Origin: Austropuccinia psidii
Lineage: Eukaryota; Basidiomycota; Pucciniomycetes; Pucciniales; Sphaerophragmiaceae
DNA: 64,000 bases
Reading direction: 5' to 3'
Assembly: GCA_023105745.1 (NCBI GenBank)
Contig: JALGQZ010000001.1
Location: 45,594,082-45,658,081, forward strand
The stretch's first letter is position 1, and each line of letters opens with the position of its first letter. The notes under the pieces are model-generated. The model was not told where the DNA came from, searched no databases, and saw nothing but the letters and a program-made list of their open reading frames with translations. Made by a program: the position numbers and the translations under genes. Shown piece by piece: positions 23,558-35,026 of this stretch.

Positions 23558-25583
23558 TGTAAGGTTTGACTATGAAACAATAAGTAAAAATTACTAATTT
23601 TTTACTTATTGTACTCTGAATGTCCTTATAATTGAAATAAATAAGATTAAAATAATAATAATAATAAAGAAATATTATTATTATGGTGTAAAAATATTAT
23701 ATTATTAAATAAATATAATAATATAATTAATATTATATGAAGTTATAATATTATAAATAATATATTAATATAAAATAATTAATATATTATAAAGCTCTTT
23801 ATTATTGTTACCAACAAATAATAAAGGCGTAAAAAACTGTTTTTTATAAATAAAAAACAATTAATAACAATAATATTACTAATATTAAAGTTATATATTA
23901 ATATAAATACTATTTATATTAATTAAGAATTATTAAGAGTAATAATAAGAGAGAAATTATTATAATAAGATGAAATAACCTACTTTTAACACTTAAAATA
24001 ATAATTTTGAGATATTTTACGCCAAAAGAATATAATACAACCTTTTCAAATTGTATTTACAATAAAAAATAAAGAAATTTACTAAATTTCTTGATTTTAC
24101 GTGGAAATGAGTTTTTAGAGAGATTTTTAACAAAAACAATTAAATAAATGATTTAATCACGTCAAAATAGATGATTATAGCAAGGTGGTCTTTGGTCTTT
24201 AATAATATAACAGTTTTATATATAAAGAATAAAGAAATTACCTTTGATTTAATTGATTTAATGTTTTTGATGTGTCTGAGGGGAAAATAGAGTAAAAAGA
24301 GCTCTATTTATAGTAAATACCTCCCTCCTAGAGTCCAACAGGCTTCTAGTAGACGTGTACTGATCATATCCACTGGAATTGATCAATATTTTAAGGTTTG
24401 AGGGTGATTACATCATGATCAAACCATATTACATCATTATTACACCATTATTTAGAGTTATCACTATAACTCTAAGTTTGATGACATCAGAGGCTTGGCA
24501 GAACCCCAAATTTCGTGGATTTTATTAGTTTTAATCATAAACTAATAATATTCACCAATTTTATCACTCTTAAGACTGTTAAACTTAATTTAAGGTTACA
24601 GTATGTGATCATAACAGCTTAATTTAAGCTCAAACTTTGATCCTCAATAACTTTTAAGGTTTTCACGCTACAGCAATTCAGAGAGTGAATTCTGATAGCC
24701 TGACATAACCGTATTATGCTTCCAAGAGCTTTTCATTACATCATCAAAACTCTAATTTTGATGATTTTTCTTGTAACTCATCTTTTCTGTCGAAATTCAA
24801 TATTTTAAACTTCAAGCCTTGATTTCACGGGGTTATACCCTGAATTTAATAATAAAAATTACATCATTCTTCACTAATGAGCTATTAGAATCCAACTGTA
24901 TACTTTTTTTTTAAGTTTGGAGCACTTTCACAACAAAGTGGTCAACAGCTCTGTTGATTTTTATCAATATTTCATCATAGGTTTTAACCTTGTTTATAGC
25001 TTGTAAAATAAAGTTCATATCTGTGTTCTTACAGTAATTACGTGGTAACTTTATTTTTGGTTCATCATTCTATTATGTATATTTTAGGAGATATTAGCTA
25101 TGATCCTTGAATATATGCGTTGACCAAAAAAGTGCATATATTCAGGATAATTCTTTAAGTATTAACTTTGGGAATTAGCTTATTAATTGTTTTATGTGTG
25201 GATTTTCATGGGGAATCCACTGGTACAATTTATTTCACATGTTGTTTCATTAGTTCTTGAGATAAATAAGTTTTTATGGTTTTTATAAGGTATTATACCT
25301 TATAATTCCTTAAATATTGACTTTACAGATATGCCATAAAAATGGTATATGTGTATTTTTCCATGGGGAATCCAATGGTATAATTTGTTTTACAAGTTTA
25401 TTCATTGGTTTTTAAGTTAAACCAATTTTAGTACCAATTTATGGTATTTTTTGTATATTTGAGTAATTATTTTTAATGTATAATTATTCTAATTAATTTT
25501 AATATAATTATATTAAAGGTATAATTATTCTGAGTCTTTTTTGTGACCTTGTTGGGTATGTGGTCATATCTCAAAGGCTCACA
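23558..25583 (-). repeat. E3 3' LTR (2026 bp)
   Basis: On the plus strand it runs from TGTAAGGTTTGACT to GGCTCACA; on the element strand it starts TGTGAGCC and ends CCTTACA. Very AT-rich with TTA/ATA runs in the element's 3' half. Long for an LTR. Confidence 0.95.
24304..24312 (-). promoter_or_regulatory. TATA box in E3 LTR
   Basis: TATAAATAG on the element strand, within CTATAAATAGAGCTC. The same box occurs at 32984–32992 in the 5' LTR and at 55662–55670 in the E7 LTR. Transcription would begin a few dozen bases downstream on the minus strand. Confidence 0.6.
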
Positions 25584-25598
25584 TTCCCTACCACCAAA
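25584..25598 (-). promoter_or_regulatory. E3 polypurine tract
   Basis: Element strand reads TTGGTGGTAGGGAA directly before the 3' LTR start TGTGAGCC. Confidence 0.75.
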
Positions 25599-25712
25599 AA
25601 AGATTGTACCCCAATCTGATATATGTGATTAGGGTATCATCCACTGTCCTACCTCTTCAATAGACTTTGTTAGTCTTGAAGCTCAATAATGCTTAACTTT
25701 TTATTTTTCAGG

Positions 25713-27803
25713 TTATCTTTCATGTCTAAACCTTCTTAGTAATTTATCAGCATTTGTTATATCTTTTTCAAGTAGCCATTCATCTTCTTGAGTTGAATTT
25801 CTATACCTCACAAGGTATTCCCTTTCTTTTTTTTTTCTTGTCCTTCTTTCTTTAAGGACTTTTACTATTTTCTTTTCCTCTCCTTCCTCCAAGGGGGGAA
25901 TTTCAAGTGGGGGTTTATTTCTTAGTGGAAATAACTCCTTGTCACTTGAACTGTAAGGTTTTATCAGACTTACAGGGAAAGTTGGGTGTTTGTTCATTAG
26001 TTCACCTGTGAGTTCTAATTGCACAGCATTGGGTCCATGAAGTGCTTTTATCATAAATGGTCCTGCAAAGGAATCTTTCAATTTCTTTGGGCCTTTTATG
26101 TTATTGAAATTAAGGGTTGATACTAAAACCAAGTCCCCTATTTTGAAGTCAGGTGGTTTATGACTTTTATCCCATCTTTCTTTTGCATATTTAAAAGAAT
26201 CTTGCATGCATCTGTTTGCATGGTGTCTTGCTTTGTCAAGCATTATCTTGAAACTGCTTGCTGTTGGATGTATATCCACTAAGTCCTTTTTGAGGGTATC
26301 ATAAGGAAGTCTTGGATTCCAACCTTTCTCTAGCATTGCTGGTGTTTTGCCAGTAGAAGAATGGATTGATGTCTTATATGCCAGTTCAAGTGCTGGTATT
26401 AGTGTACACCAATCATGGGTAAAACTATCAGAATCTTTGAATTCTAGCCCATAAGCACAGAATCTTCTGATCATATCCTCTAGGGTTTGTATCATTCTTT
26501 CTGCTAGACCATCAGTTTGAGGATGATAAGCTGTTGAGAATGATAACTTTGTCCCAAACAAGTTATGGAGGTTTGTCCATAATGCTGAAGTGAACTTTGG
26601 GTCTCTGTCACTTATAATATTTTGGAATAAGCCTGTGTGGCTAATGACTTTATTCCATATCATTATGGCTGTATCCATAGCTGTGTCATCTTTATGACAT
26701 GGTAAGAACATGGGAGTTTTACTGTACCTGTCAACTAACACTAGACATGCATTATAACTCCTGTCTCCTCCTGGAGGTAAGGCTGTTACCCAATCCATAT
26801 GAACTATTTCCCATGGGGATTTTGGTTCTTGGATTTGGATCATCATTCCAAATTTCTTTCCTGTGGCTCTGTTGGCTTTTTGACATCTGTCACAGGTTTG
26901 GCAGTACTCTGAAACATCTTTCTTCCAATTTGGCCACCAAGAGCAGGTTTTCACCCTTTCTAGTGTCCTATCTTCTGAGAGATGTCCTGATGCAACACTA
27001 TCATGACACTCATGTAAAATAGTGTTTATTAGTGTTCTGTCTGTTAAGGCCATAACACATGTGTGTTTTGTTCTATGGTACAGGATTCCATCAAGGAGGT
27101 GAAATCTTCCTTCATCATATGCCTTTTTCCATATTTCATCTAGTTTTGATGAAAGTGATGGATCTTTGCAGTCTTTCATTAGAAGTTGGCTTAAGATATG
27201 GCAATTTTTGTCTGTCTTATAGCTTTCTTTAACTTGGTTAAAGAATTCTGTGCCAATGTCTGTAACACATATTCCTTCTATATGGTGCTCTTCTTGTGGT
27301 ACCCATGCTGGATTGTCAGGGGTATTTGCTAGAGCCCATCTGCTAAGACCATCTGCATTTTTATGAATATTTCCAGATTTATGAACAATAGTCATATTTC
27401 CTCTATATTCTTGGATAGCAATTTGCCATCTCAGCATATGTCTATTTGGAGTCTTCATATTTAATAGTGATTTCACAGCATTACAGTCTGTGATTACATC
27501 AAATACTGTGCCATCCAAATAATAATGCAGTTTTTCTAAAGCCCACACTAGGCATAAGCATTCCATTTGGCTTGCTCCATACCTTGCTTCTGTTGGCTTT
27601 ATCTGCCTTGAAATGAAACAAATTGGTCCTTCCACTGGTTTATCATTGATAATTTGTGTTTGATGAAGTGCAGCACCTAGTCCTTCTCCACAAGCATCAA
27701 TGTACAGTTTGAAGGGTAGTTTCCAATCTGGCATTAGAAGAAATGGGGCATTTGTTAAGGAATTTTTCAATTCTTCATATGCCTTGACTCTTTCTTCTGT
27801 CAT
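25713..27803 (-). CDS. E3 pol, C-terminal part: RNase H, integrase, chromodomain-like tail (696 codons)
   Basis: Open frame continuing the upstream gag-pro-RT frame after one TAG (27804–27806). RNase H residues are in place (D36, E81, D106, D161). The integrase zinc-binding residues are H267, H274, C304, C307, and the catalytic triad is D337 (HMDW), D399 (ISDRDPKF) and E435 (TDGLAER). The last about 50 residues ([20 protein letters not shown]) form a chromodomain-like module, which in chromoviruses guides insertion to chromatin. The aligned codon at the TAG is Glu in E1 and E8, so the stop looks like a nonsense mutation (likely GAG to TAG). Confidence 0.9.
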   Translation of the reverse strand: MTEERVKAYEELKNSLTNAPFLLMPDWKLPFKLYIDACGEGLGAALHQTQIINDKPVEGPICFISRQIKPTEARYGASQMECLCLVWALEKLHYYLDGTVFDVITDCNAVKSLLNMKTPNRHMLRWQIAIQEYRGNMTIVHKSGNIHKNADGLSRWALANTPDNPAWVPQEEHHIEGICVTDIGTEFFNQVKESYKTDKNCHILSQLLMKDCKDPSLSSKLDEIWKKAYDEGRFHLLDGILYHRTKHTCVMALTDRTLINTILHECHDSVASGHLSEDRTLERVKTCSWWPNWKKDVSEYCQTCDRCQKANRATGKKFGMMIQIQEPKSPWEIVHMDWVTALPPGGDRSYNACLVLVDRYSKTPMFLPCHKDDTAMDTAIMIWNKVISHTGLFQNIISDRDPKFTSALWTNLHNLFGTKLSFSTAYHPQTDGLAERMIQTLEDMIRRFCAYGLEFKDSDSFTHDWCTLIPALELAYKTSIHSSTGKTPAMLEKGWNPRLPYDTLKKDLVDIHPTASSFKIMLDKARHHANRCMQDSFKYAKERWDKSHKPPDFKIGDLVLVSTLNFNNIKGPKKLKDSFAGPFMIKALHGPNAVQLELTGELMNKHPTFPVSLIKPYSSSDKELFPLRNKPPLEIPPLEEGEEKKIVKVLKERRTRKKKEREYLVRYRNSTQEDEWLLEKDITNADKLLRRFRHER

Positions 27804-29825
27804 CTAATAGACTGTTTGTTGGTCACATAGCTTATACAAGGATTTAGCAATCTTTGCAAAGTCCCTTATATGCTGTCTATAGTAACCAGCAAATCCTAGA
27901 AATGATTGCATTTCTTTTTTGGTTTGAGGCATTGGTTTAAGTAGTACTGCTGCTACTTTATTTTTGTCTATGCCTAGACTAAGGCCAGATACTACATGTC
28001 CTAGGGCTTTTAATTCACTATATGCAAAATGGCACTTTTTCAATGAAATTTTCATATTTACTTGGACTATTTTCTGTAGTACCCTTTCTAGTCTTGTCAG
28101 GTGATTTTCCCAAGTTTCTGAGCAAACTATGATATCATCAATGTAGATTATTAACCATCCTTCTGATAATTCTTCAGGAAATATGGTATTCATCATTCTT
28201 TGATAATGGGAAGGTGCATTTTTTATCCCAAATGGCATTCTTAAGTATTCAAAAATTCCACAATGGACTATTATTCTTAGTAGTTTCTTGGCATTGTCTG
28301 TTAAGACATTTTGATGAAAACCCTTAAGAGCATCCATAGCTGTGATGAACTTAGCTTGTGACAATTGGGTCAATGTCTCATGGATTCTGGGTATTGGATA
28401 TCTGTCTGGAATGGTATAGGTATTCAGGGCTCTGAAGTCTCCTACCATCCTTGATTTTCCATTATGCCAAGTTATAATGACAGGTGTAGTAACTTCTACT
28501 TGTTCATTATGTCCAACCTTTCTTAATACTCCAAGGTCCATTAATTCTTTAATGTGCACCTCTAGGGCTTCTCTAGCTCTTGGACTGGCTGGATAAGCAG
28601 GTCTTCTTAATAAAGGTGGGTAAGGTTTTTCTACATTAAGAATTATATCCACTTCATGTCCAATTATGGCACCTAGTGGTTCTTTGTCAGTTGCAAAGGC
28701 ATTTTTATACTTAAATAAGAGGTCAATCAATTTTTCTTTCATTTTTTCTGTTAATTCTTGATTGAATTCTGCCTCTTTGAGTTGTTCAGATATAAAAAGT
28801 TCTTTTTCTGGAATTTTTTCCTCATTCTTAATAACTGTGATTTGTTTTTTGTTATTTAAGAATCCAAACTTTTGTCTTTTATTATCTCCTATGGTAAAAT
28901 ATCTATCCTTTTGGTTGGAGATATCTATACCATAGATTGATAAGTAGTCATTTCCAAGTATGAAATGATTACTAGTACAGCTGTCCATTACTACAAACTC
29001 TACTTTGATTCTGACACATTGTGAGGGATGAGGAAAAATTAGTGTTAAATCAATTATTCCAAGGGGCTTCATGCTCTCACTTGCACTACTAAATTTGACA
29101 CCTTGTATTGGCATAAGTTTTTCTTGCCAGTCTGGGACAATGGTTTTTAAATAACTTTTGCCAACACAAGTGCAATATGCTCCTGTATCCAAGTTAACCT
29201 TTCCTTCTTGGTTATCAACCATAACAATACTAATACTTGATTTTCCAGCTGTATATCCCATTCCTCTTGCAGGTTTGGTTCTATACATTTTGGCATCTTG
29301 TATGTTTGTCAGATTTGTGTCAGATGTTCCAACTTGTGGCAAGTTTGAGTTAACATCCAGTACTTCATAAATTATATCAATATTATTAATTTGTGAATTA
29401 ATTATATTGATTTCATCACTTTCAGAGCTTTCTGATTCTTCTGTCTCTTTTTCAGAGTCAGATTCTTCTTCTTTGTCATTGTGGTTTTCTGTTTCCACAA
29501 TTTCATTAATCTTTGCTTTTTTAAGGCAATTATTGGCTAAGTGTCCAATACCTCCACATTTATGGCATTTTCTTTGCTCATTATTGTTGGGTGTATTGGG
29601 TTTAAAGGATTCTTTTGATTTATCTTTCTTGATAAATGGTTTATTTGGGCTTTTAATGTCCAATCTTTTCCAAGTTCTGCCAATTTTTGTTCTTGTCACT
29701 ATATCTTCTAGTGCATTTATATACTCTTCTGTGGAGCATGGTTCTATACACCTGCTTCTTAGGGCATGTTCTAGTTCCCCTCCACATTTTTTAAGTATTT
29801 TCATATGCACCATCTTCTGTGACAT
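27804..29825 (-). CDS. E3 gag C-terminus, protease, RT (673 codons)
   Basis: In the same frame as the RNase H–integrase part. A CCHC knuckle [14 protein letters not shown] is at residues 87–100, an acidic linker follows, a retropepsin with DTG is at 213–215 (NLDTGAYC), and RT with [15 protein letters not shown] and YIDD is at 561–564. RT residues look intact. The upstream limit is only the first usable codon: the true frame continues upstream to a TGA at 29952–29954. Confidence 0.9.
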   Translation of the reverse strand: MSQKMVHMKILKKCGGELEHALRSRCIEPCSTEEYINALEDIVTRTKIGRTWKRLDIKSPNKPFIKKDKSKESFKPNTPNNNEQRKCHKCGGIGHLANNCLKKAKINEIVETENHNDKEEESDSEKETEESESSESDEINIINSQINNIDIIYEVLDVNSNLPQVGTSDTNLTNIQDAKMYRTKPARGMGYTAGKSSISIVMVDNQEGKVNLDTGAYCTCVGKSYLKTIVPDWQEKLMPIQGVKFSSASESMKPLGIIDLTLIFPHPSQCVRIKVEFVVMDSCTSNHFILGNDYLSIYGIDISNQKDRYFTIGDNKRQKFGFLNNKKQITVIKNEEKIPEKELFISEQLKEAEFNQELTEKMKEKLIDLLFKYKNAFATDKEPLGAIIGHEVDIILNVEKPYPPLLRRPAYPASPRAREALEVHIKELMDLGVLRKVGHNEQVEVTTPVIITWHNGKSRMVGDFRALNTYTIPDRYPIPRIHETLTQLSQAKFITAMDALKGFHQNVLTDNAKKLLRIIVHCGIFEYLRMPFGIKNAPSHYQRMMNTIFPEELSEGWLIIYIDDIIVCSETWENHLTRLERVLQKIVQVNMKISLKKCHFAYSELKALGHVVSGLSLGIDKNKVAAVLLKPMPQTKKEMQSFLGFAGYYRQHIRDFAKIAKSLYKLCDQQTVY

Positions 29826-29951
29826 TTCTGGGTACAGTGCATTAAGCCTTTCAACTTGTTTTAAGAACCAAGTTAAAGGTTTAGCTTTCTCAGGGTCAAA
29901 GAAAGAGTTTTCAAATGCATTTTCTATCTTATACCTCCAGGCATCATTTGC

Positions 29952-30674
29952 TCACTTGGTGATTATTTCTTGTTTCCACCAAGACCAGGTATTTTTACCA
30001 TTTGTTTGTCTTATGCCATAATACCATCTTTTTGCAGATTTCTCAAACAATGAATGTAATCTTGCAGTGATTAATTCATCTGGTATGGCATAGTCTTCTT
30101 GTAACATGTCAATTGTTTTAATAAATGACATGTGGTCATATTCACCTTCTCCTGTGAATGTTGGCCATTCTTTTAATTGAGGTGCTTCTTTCATTAAGAC
30201 TTGGTTATTATCTTGGTGACTCAAGTCTGTTATGAAAGGATTTGACAATTCCTCTTTTGTTTTAACAGGGCTTCTTATATGAGAAAATGGTGTTGATAAC
30301 TTTGGCATATTTAAATTAGCCTCATTAATTTTATCCATTTTTTCAGTAATAAGCCTTATTTCACTCTGAATATCATCTTTCAGATGCATTCTTGCTTCAT
30401 CACTTTTTTCCACATGGTCCAAAAGTAATTTTTGGTGTGATGAAGTCTTTTCTTCAAATTTTTCTACAGAAATACTTAATTTATTTAATTTTTCTGTAAG
30501 ATTGTCAATACTCACATCATAATTGATTGTCAAAGTCTTATCTTTGATATCTTTTATGTATTTATACAATTCTTGTTGTCCTTGTATTAATTTTTGAGTA
30601 TTGTCAATTAAATTCTTTGGTTTATTATTTTCAACAATAAACTTAATGTTGTCAATTTCTTTCTTGTTTTGCAC
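29952..30674 (-). CDS. E3 gag middle part: coiled coil and capsid-like region
   Basis: About 240 codons, same frame as pol. A heptad-like coiled coil (30674–30330) is followed by a capsid-like region with WPTFTGEGEYDHMSFIKTID, alignable with E5 and E8 (WPKFSG.GEYDHME). It ends at TGA 29952–29954, where E1 has Trp, so a TGG to TGA nonsense mutation is likely. A further TGA at 30687–30689 separates it from the N-terminal part. Confidence 0.85.
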   Translation of the reverse strand: MQNKKEIDNIKFIVENNKPKNLIDNTQKLIQGQQELYKYIKDIKDKTLTINYDVSIDNLTEKLNKLSISVEKFEEKTSSHQKLLLDHVEKSDEARMHLKDDIQSEIRLITEKMDKINEANLNMPKLSTPFSHIRSPVKTKEELSNPFITDLSHQDNNQVLMKEAPQLKEWPTFTGEGEYDHMSFIKTIDMLQEDYAIPDELITARLHSLFEKSAKRWYYGIRQTNGKNTWSWWKQEIITK

Positions 30675-30686
30675 AACAATTTTTGT

Positions 30687-31499
30687 TCAAGAAGATAAAT
30701 TGTTATTTATTTCTTGTAGTGATAATAAACTGTCTTTAATTTCTTTTAGAGGTAATATACTATTCTTAATTTCTGTTAAAGTATTTACAACATCTTTGGA
30801 CAAGGTTATTTCTTTGGGAAATGAGGTTGTCTCATTCTTTGCTCTTCCTTGTCCTTGAATTCCATCAAGGTTCTGGCCATGTTGAAAACATTGTCCATGG
30901 CATCCTTTTGGATTCTTGGGATTCTGTAGCTTGGGGAATATGGTTTCTTCCAATGCTTTTTCTTGTTCTTCTTCCCTTCTTGGGGAAGTGGGTTGGCTTG
31001 AGGCTTGCTGGTAGAGGCTACTGGGGCTTCTTCCTTGGTTGCCTCCCTCTTTTTGGCATGATAATCCTTGATTTTTTTGATTTGAGGTTTGGATGACAGT
31101 GGATTCCATCCATTGGAGTATTTCACTATCTCCTCCTCTTTGAGGAACTTTTTCAGGATGTGCCAGGAGTTCATCACTCCTTGGTGTATTTGAGGCAGCA
31201 TTTCCCAGTCTTTGTCCTTGTATACTGTGTAATACTGCTTGTACTGGCTCATGTAGATGTCTATTTGAGCCCTCTGAATGTGATTTGTACCTATTTGAGT
31301 TACTCATACTTAGTTCCAATTCAGGCTCAGATATCATGGGCATTTCTGGGACTTGCCTTTGGGATAAGGCACTTCCTTGTGTGGATTCTGTTCCACTGGG
31401 GATATTTCCCTTTCTTTTCCCTTTTGAGGGATCAATTCTACCTCTGAGTCCAGCTCCATCTGATTGGATGGAGTATTGGGAACCTCTTCTGGTAGTCAT
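30687..31499 (-). CDS. E3 gag N-terminal frame B, collinear with gag-pol (270 codons)
   Basis: Begins with ATG at 31499 (MTTRRGS), just upstream of the splice acceptor of the preceding gag exon, and stays in the gag-pol frame until a TGA at 30687–30689. It is Ser, Gln and Glu-rich, probably disordered, with leucine repeats at the end (LPLKEIKDSLLSLQEINN). It could be reached from this ATG, or by splicing to the AG ending at 31484. It overlaps frame A (30806–31252) for nearly 450 bases, both open. Confidence 0.75.
   Translation of the reverse strand: MTTRRGSQYSIQSDGAGLRGRIDPSKGKRKGNIPSGTESTQGSALSQRQVPEMPMISEPELELSMSNSNRYKSHSEGSNRHLHEPVQAVLHSIQGQRLGNAASNTPRSDELLAHPEKVPQRGGDSEILQWMESTVIQTSNQKNQGLSCQKEGGNQGRSPSSLYQQASSQPTSPRREEEQEKALEETIFPKLQNPKNPKGCHGQCFQHGQNLDGIQGQGRAKNETTSFPKEITLSKDVVNTLTEIKNSILPLKEIKDSLLSLQEINNNLSS
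30806..31252 (-). CDS. E3 gag N-terminal frame A (148 codons, upstream part broken)
   Basis: This is the E3 counterpart of the short Gag frame of E5 and E8. It carries YKDKDWEMLPQIHQG, KYSNGWNPLSSKPQ and a lysine-rich tail. Upstream, splicing to the AG ending at 31489 or 31486 enters the same frame (EEVPNTPSNQMELD), but TGA, TAA and TGA codons occur near 31300–31345, so in this copy the frame is broken unless another small intron is removed. Confidence 0.55.
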   Translation of the reverse strand: MSQYKQYYTVYKDKDWEMLPQIHQGVMNSWHILKKFLKEEEIVKYSNGWNPLSSKPQIKKIKDYHAKKREATKEEAPVASTSKPQANPLPQEGKKNKKKHWKKPYSPSYRIPRIQKDAMDNVFNMARTLMEFKDKEEQRMRQPHFPKK

Positions 31500-31574
31500 A
31501 ATTTAAAGAATAAGAAAAAATAAAAGTATTTTAGAATAAAATTCTTTTATGGCAATTTAAAAAGAGGTGCTCAC
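31489..31574 (-). other. E3 predicted gag intron with alternative acceptors
   Basis: Donor GTGAGC, acceptors CAG (ends 31489), AAG (ends 31486) and AG (ends 31484). The first two join exon 1b to frame A; the third joins it to frame B and hence to gag-pol. An ATG for frame B lies inside the intron 8 bases before the first acceptor. Confidence 0.5.
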
Positions 31575-31724
31575 CTTCAGAGTCTTGAATGGTGGGCCCT
31601 GGAAAGTCTAATTTCTTAGCTTTCTTTCTTTTGGTGATAACTGGTGTTGGAGAACTTTGACAAGTTTCTTCCACCAATCTCTCAACAGTAGCTTTGTTGT
31701 CTTCTGTTGGGTTATCTTCAAACA
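31575..31724 (-). CDS. E3 first gag exon in this window (exon 1b)
   Basis: 150 bases from an acceptor TTTTTTAG|TG (ending 31725) to donor AAG|GTGAGC (31574). It encodes VFEDNPTEDNKATVERL and on to a KRKKAKK basic patch. No in-frame ATG exists; the exon starts TG in phase, so an upstream exon ending in A would make ATG, as seen clearly in E4 and E5. A possible donor TTTGA|GTGACT lies near 32028 but is weak. Confidence 0.5.
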
Positions 31725-31739
31725 CTAAAAAAGACAAAT

Positions 31740-32218
31740 AAATATAAGTCTTTTTATAAGAAGTGTTATTTTTGGCAAGATATGGCAATTTTCCACGTAG
31801 AAATTGCTTTTATATCTTTAAAAAAATGAAATAAATAAAGAAATGAATAAAAATGAATAAAAATAACTTTTTTTTATTGGTTTTTAATATTTTTTAATAT
31901 TTTTTATATATATTTTTATTTTTATTTTTAAAGAATAAAATAAAAAATGAATATGATTCTTATAAAATTAAATTATAATAAAAATTATTTTTAATTTATA
32001 AATTATCTTTTTTAATCACTAGAGTCACTCAAAGAAAGTTCTTGCAAGTCTAAGGATGTGAAAAACCACGTGTAAGACAGTACAATTGCTTTCCAAATGC
32101 CTCAATAGCTTTTAAAATCAATAAAATATAAAATTATTATATAATTTTATGATTATAAATATAATTTATTATTGGATAAACCCAAATAGAATCTTTTTAA
32201 AGGTCTTTTAAGTAAATA
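31740..32218 (-). other. E3 leader
   Basis: Very AT-rich, untranslated. It would contain the 5' intron if the split-ATG layout of E4/E5 holds here. Confidence 0.5.
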
Positions 32219-32237
32219 TCACGGCCAGGCCCCCAAA
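32219..32237 (-). promoter_or_regulatory. E3 candidate primer-binding site
   Basis: Element strand TTTGGGGGCCTGGCCGTGA directly after the 5' LTR. Nearly the same word occurs in E4 and E5. Confidence 0.65.
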
Positions 32238-34262
32238 TGTAAGGTTTGACTATGAAACAATAAGTAAAAATTACTAATTTTTTACTTATTGTACTCTGAA
32301 TGTCCTTATAATTGAGATAAATAAGATTAAAATAATAATAATAATAAAGAAATATTATTATTATGGCGTAAAAATATTATATTATTAAATAAATATAATA
32401 ATATAATTAATATTATATGAAATTATAATATTATAAATAATATATTAATATAAAATAATTAATATATTATAAAGCTCTTTATTATTGTTACCAACAAATA
32501 ATAAAGGCGTAAAAAACTGTTTTTTATAAATAAAAAACAATTAATAACAATAATATTACTAATATTAAAGTTATATATTAATATAAATACTATTTATATT
32601 AATTAAGAATTATTAAGAGTAATAATAAGAGAGAAATTATTATAATAAGATGAAATAACCTACTTTTAACACTTAAAATAATAATTTTGAGATATTTTAC
32701 GCCAAAAGAATATAATACAACCTTTTCAAATTGTATTTACAATAAAAAATAAAGAAATTTACTAAATTTCTTGATTTTACGTGGAAATGAGTTTTTAGAG
32801 AGATTTTTAACAAAAACAATTAAATAAATGATTTAATCACGTCAAAATAGATGATTATAGCAAGGTGGTCTTTGGTCTTTAATAATATAACAGTTTTATA
32901 TATAAAGAATAAAGAAATTACCTTTGATTTAATTGATTTAATGTTTTTGATGCGTCTGAGGGGAAAATAGAGTAAAAAGAGCTCTATTTATAGTAAATAC
33001 CTCCCTCCTAGAGTCCAACAGGCTTCTAGTAGACGTTTACTGATCATATCCACTGGAATTGATCAATATTTTAAGGTTTGAGGGTGATTACATCATGATC
33101 AAACCATATTACATCATTATTACACCATTATTTAGAGTTATCACTATAACTCTAAGTTTGATGACATCAGAGGCTTGGCAGAACCCCAAATTTCGTGGAT
33201 TTTATTAGTTTTAATCATAAACTAATAGTATTCACCAATTTTATCACTCTTAAGACTGTTAAACTTAATTTAAGGTTACAGTATGTGATCATAACAGCTT
33301 AATTTAAGCTCAAACTTTGATCCTCAATAACTTTTAAGGTTTTCACGCTACAGCAATTCAGAGAGTGAATTCTGATAGCCTGACATAACCGTATTATGCT
33401 GCCAAGAGCTTTTCATTACATCATCAAAACTCTAATTTTGATGATTTTTCTTGTAACTCATCTTTTCTGTCGAAATTCAATATTTTAAACTTCAAACCTT
33501 GATTTCAGGGGGTTATACCCTGAATTTAATAATAAAAATTACATCATTCTTCACGAATAAGCTAGTAGAATCCAACTGTATCCTTTTTTTTAAGTTTGGA
33601 GCACTTTCACAACAAAGTGGCCAACAGCTCTGTTGATTTTTATCAATATTTCATCATAGGTTTTAACCTTGTTTATAACTTGTAAAATAAAGTTCATATC
33701 TGTGTTCTTACAGTAATTACGTGGTAACTTTATTTTTGGTTCATCATTCTATTATGTATATTTTAGGAGATATTAGCTATGATCCTTGAATATATGCGTT
33801 GACCAAAAAAGTGCATATATTCAGGATAATTCTTTAAGTATTAACTTTGGGAATTAGCTTATTAATTGTTTTATGTGTGGACTTTCATGGGGAATCCACT
33901 GGTACAATTCATTTCACATGTTGTTTCATTAGTTCTTGAGATAAATAAGTTTTTATGGTTTTTATAAGGTATTATACCTTATAATTCCTTAAATATTGAC
34001 TTTACAGATATGCCATAAAAATGGTATATGTGTATTTTTCCATGGGGAATCCAATGGTATAATTTGTTTTACAAGTTTATTCATTGGTTTTTAAGTTAAA
34101 CCAATTTTAGTACCAATTTATGGTATTTTTTGTATATTTGAGTAATTATTTTTAATGTATAATTATTCTAATTAATTTTAATATAATTATATTAAAGGTA
34201 TAATTATTCTGAGTCTTTTTTGTGACCTTATTGGGTATGTGGTCATATCTCAAAGGCTCACA
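32238..34262 (-). repeat. E3 5' LTR (2025 bp)
   Basis: Near-identical to 23558–25583; about 18 mismatches and one T in a homopolymer run counted by eye. Confidence 0.95.
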
Positions 34263-34267
34263 GGAGG
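34263..34267. repeat. E3 target-site duplication GGAGG, right copy
   Basis: Exact repeat of 23553–23557. Confidence 0.9.
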
Positions 34268-35026
34268 TATGCTGGGTCTTTCTTGGTGAGATTGGAAAGA
34301 TAAGACTCAATCCATTTTGCATCCCTGCAAATGAGAAATGAATTTGCATAAAGAAATTTCTTTCTGTCTTCAGAAACATTTGCCTTGTAATTATGAAAGA
34401 TAAGCTGGCAGGACTGAATAAAATTTCTGACTTTGAAGGGTTGAGTCCCGTCAAGTCAGTCTGGTGCCTGAATAGATGGATTATTGAATGCTGGTCATCT
34501 TGAAGCTTGAGGATTGGCTATAGTCTGAGTCATTTTTTGCATAATGGCCAATAAAGATGGTTCAGACTGATGAGAGAAAGCCTGATTAGACTGGGCTAGA
34601 GCTGGCTCTCCAGTACCTTGAGATTGCCCCACAGGAGTGGGAACTTCTTCAGTACTATCAGACTCTTCCTCTTCCATAGAATTCACCTCCTCTTCTTAAC
34701 CATCTTCACCAGGACCATTTAAAGTGGTCCTTGAAATTGCTGGAAAAGCGTCAACTACTTCTGAAAATGAAATTGATCTTCTTGGACCTCTTCCTTCCTT
34801 TCTGGATGGTGCTACTCCTTCCATATTTGGTCCTATGTCTAATTGGGCCCTCAGTTAAGGAGCTGCTGGGGTTGCATAAAGAGGAGCTCTTGGAGTTGGA
34901 GTAAGAGTTCTTTCCTGAGATCCTGTCTGCCTTGCAGGAGATGAGTGTTGGACAGGTGTGATTTTCAGAATAAAATGAAATAAAGGGGATAAAATCAAAA
35001 TTTGAAGGTGATAAAAATTGATGCAT
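34263..35026 (-). pseudogene. E2 gag, N-terminal half
   Basis: Minus-strand remnant with several frames. It includes an acidic and glutamine-rich segment (near 34686–34495, with ALAQSNQAFSHQSEPSLLAIM) and then the capsid-like start that ends near SYLSNL..DPAYLL at the E3 junction. The next residues (NNWGLFKYQL) are found at 23557 and below, which shows the gag was one piece before E3 inserted. Confidence 0.7.

Larger units (their letters stand above)
23558..34262 (-). mobile_element. E3: full-length family I Ty3/Gypsy element, minus strand
   Basis: Complete 10,705-bp element: LTRs 23558–25583 and 32238–34262, exact 5-bp TSD GGAGG, candidate primer site, polypurine tract, and gag-pol in one collinear frame interrupted by three stops. 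By eye the two LTRs differ at about 18 sites plus one T-length difference (about 0.9%), making it the youngest measurable insertion here. Confidence 0.95.

Noticed and set aside
23640..23800. ATT/TTA-rich stretch that might be an origin or centromere-like tract
   Set aside because: It recurs unchanged in each family I LTR (32320, 55000), so it is LTR sequence.
23558..25583. RIP-type mutation as the cause of stops in E3
   Set aside because: By eye the LTR differences mix transitions and transversions (about 12 to 6) at a low rate, and the three stops do not all fit C-to-T changes. No RIP-like clusters.
29407..30021. Plus-strand open frame of about 204 codons over E3 gag
   Set aside because: Antisense shadow of the capsid and knuckle region; similar antisense frames occur over E8 (60546–60983, 61011–61316) and follow the codon bias of the real strand.
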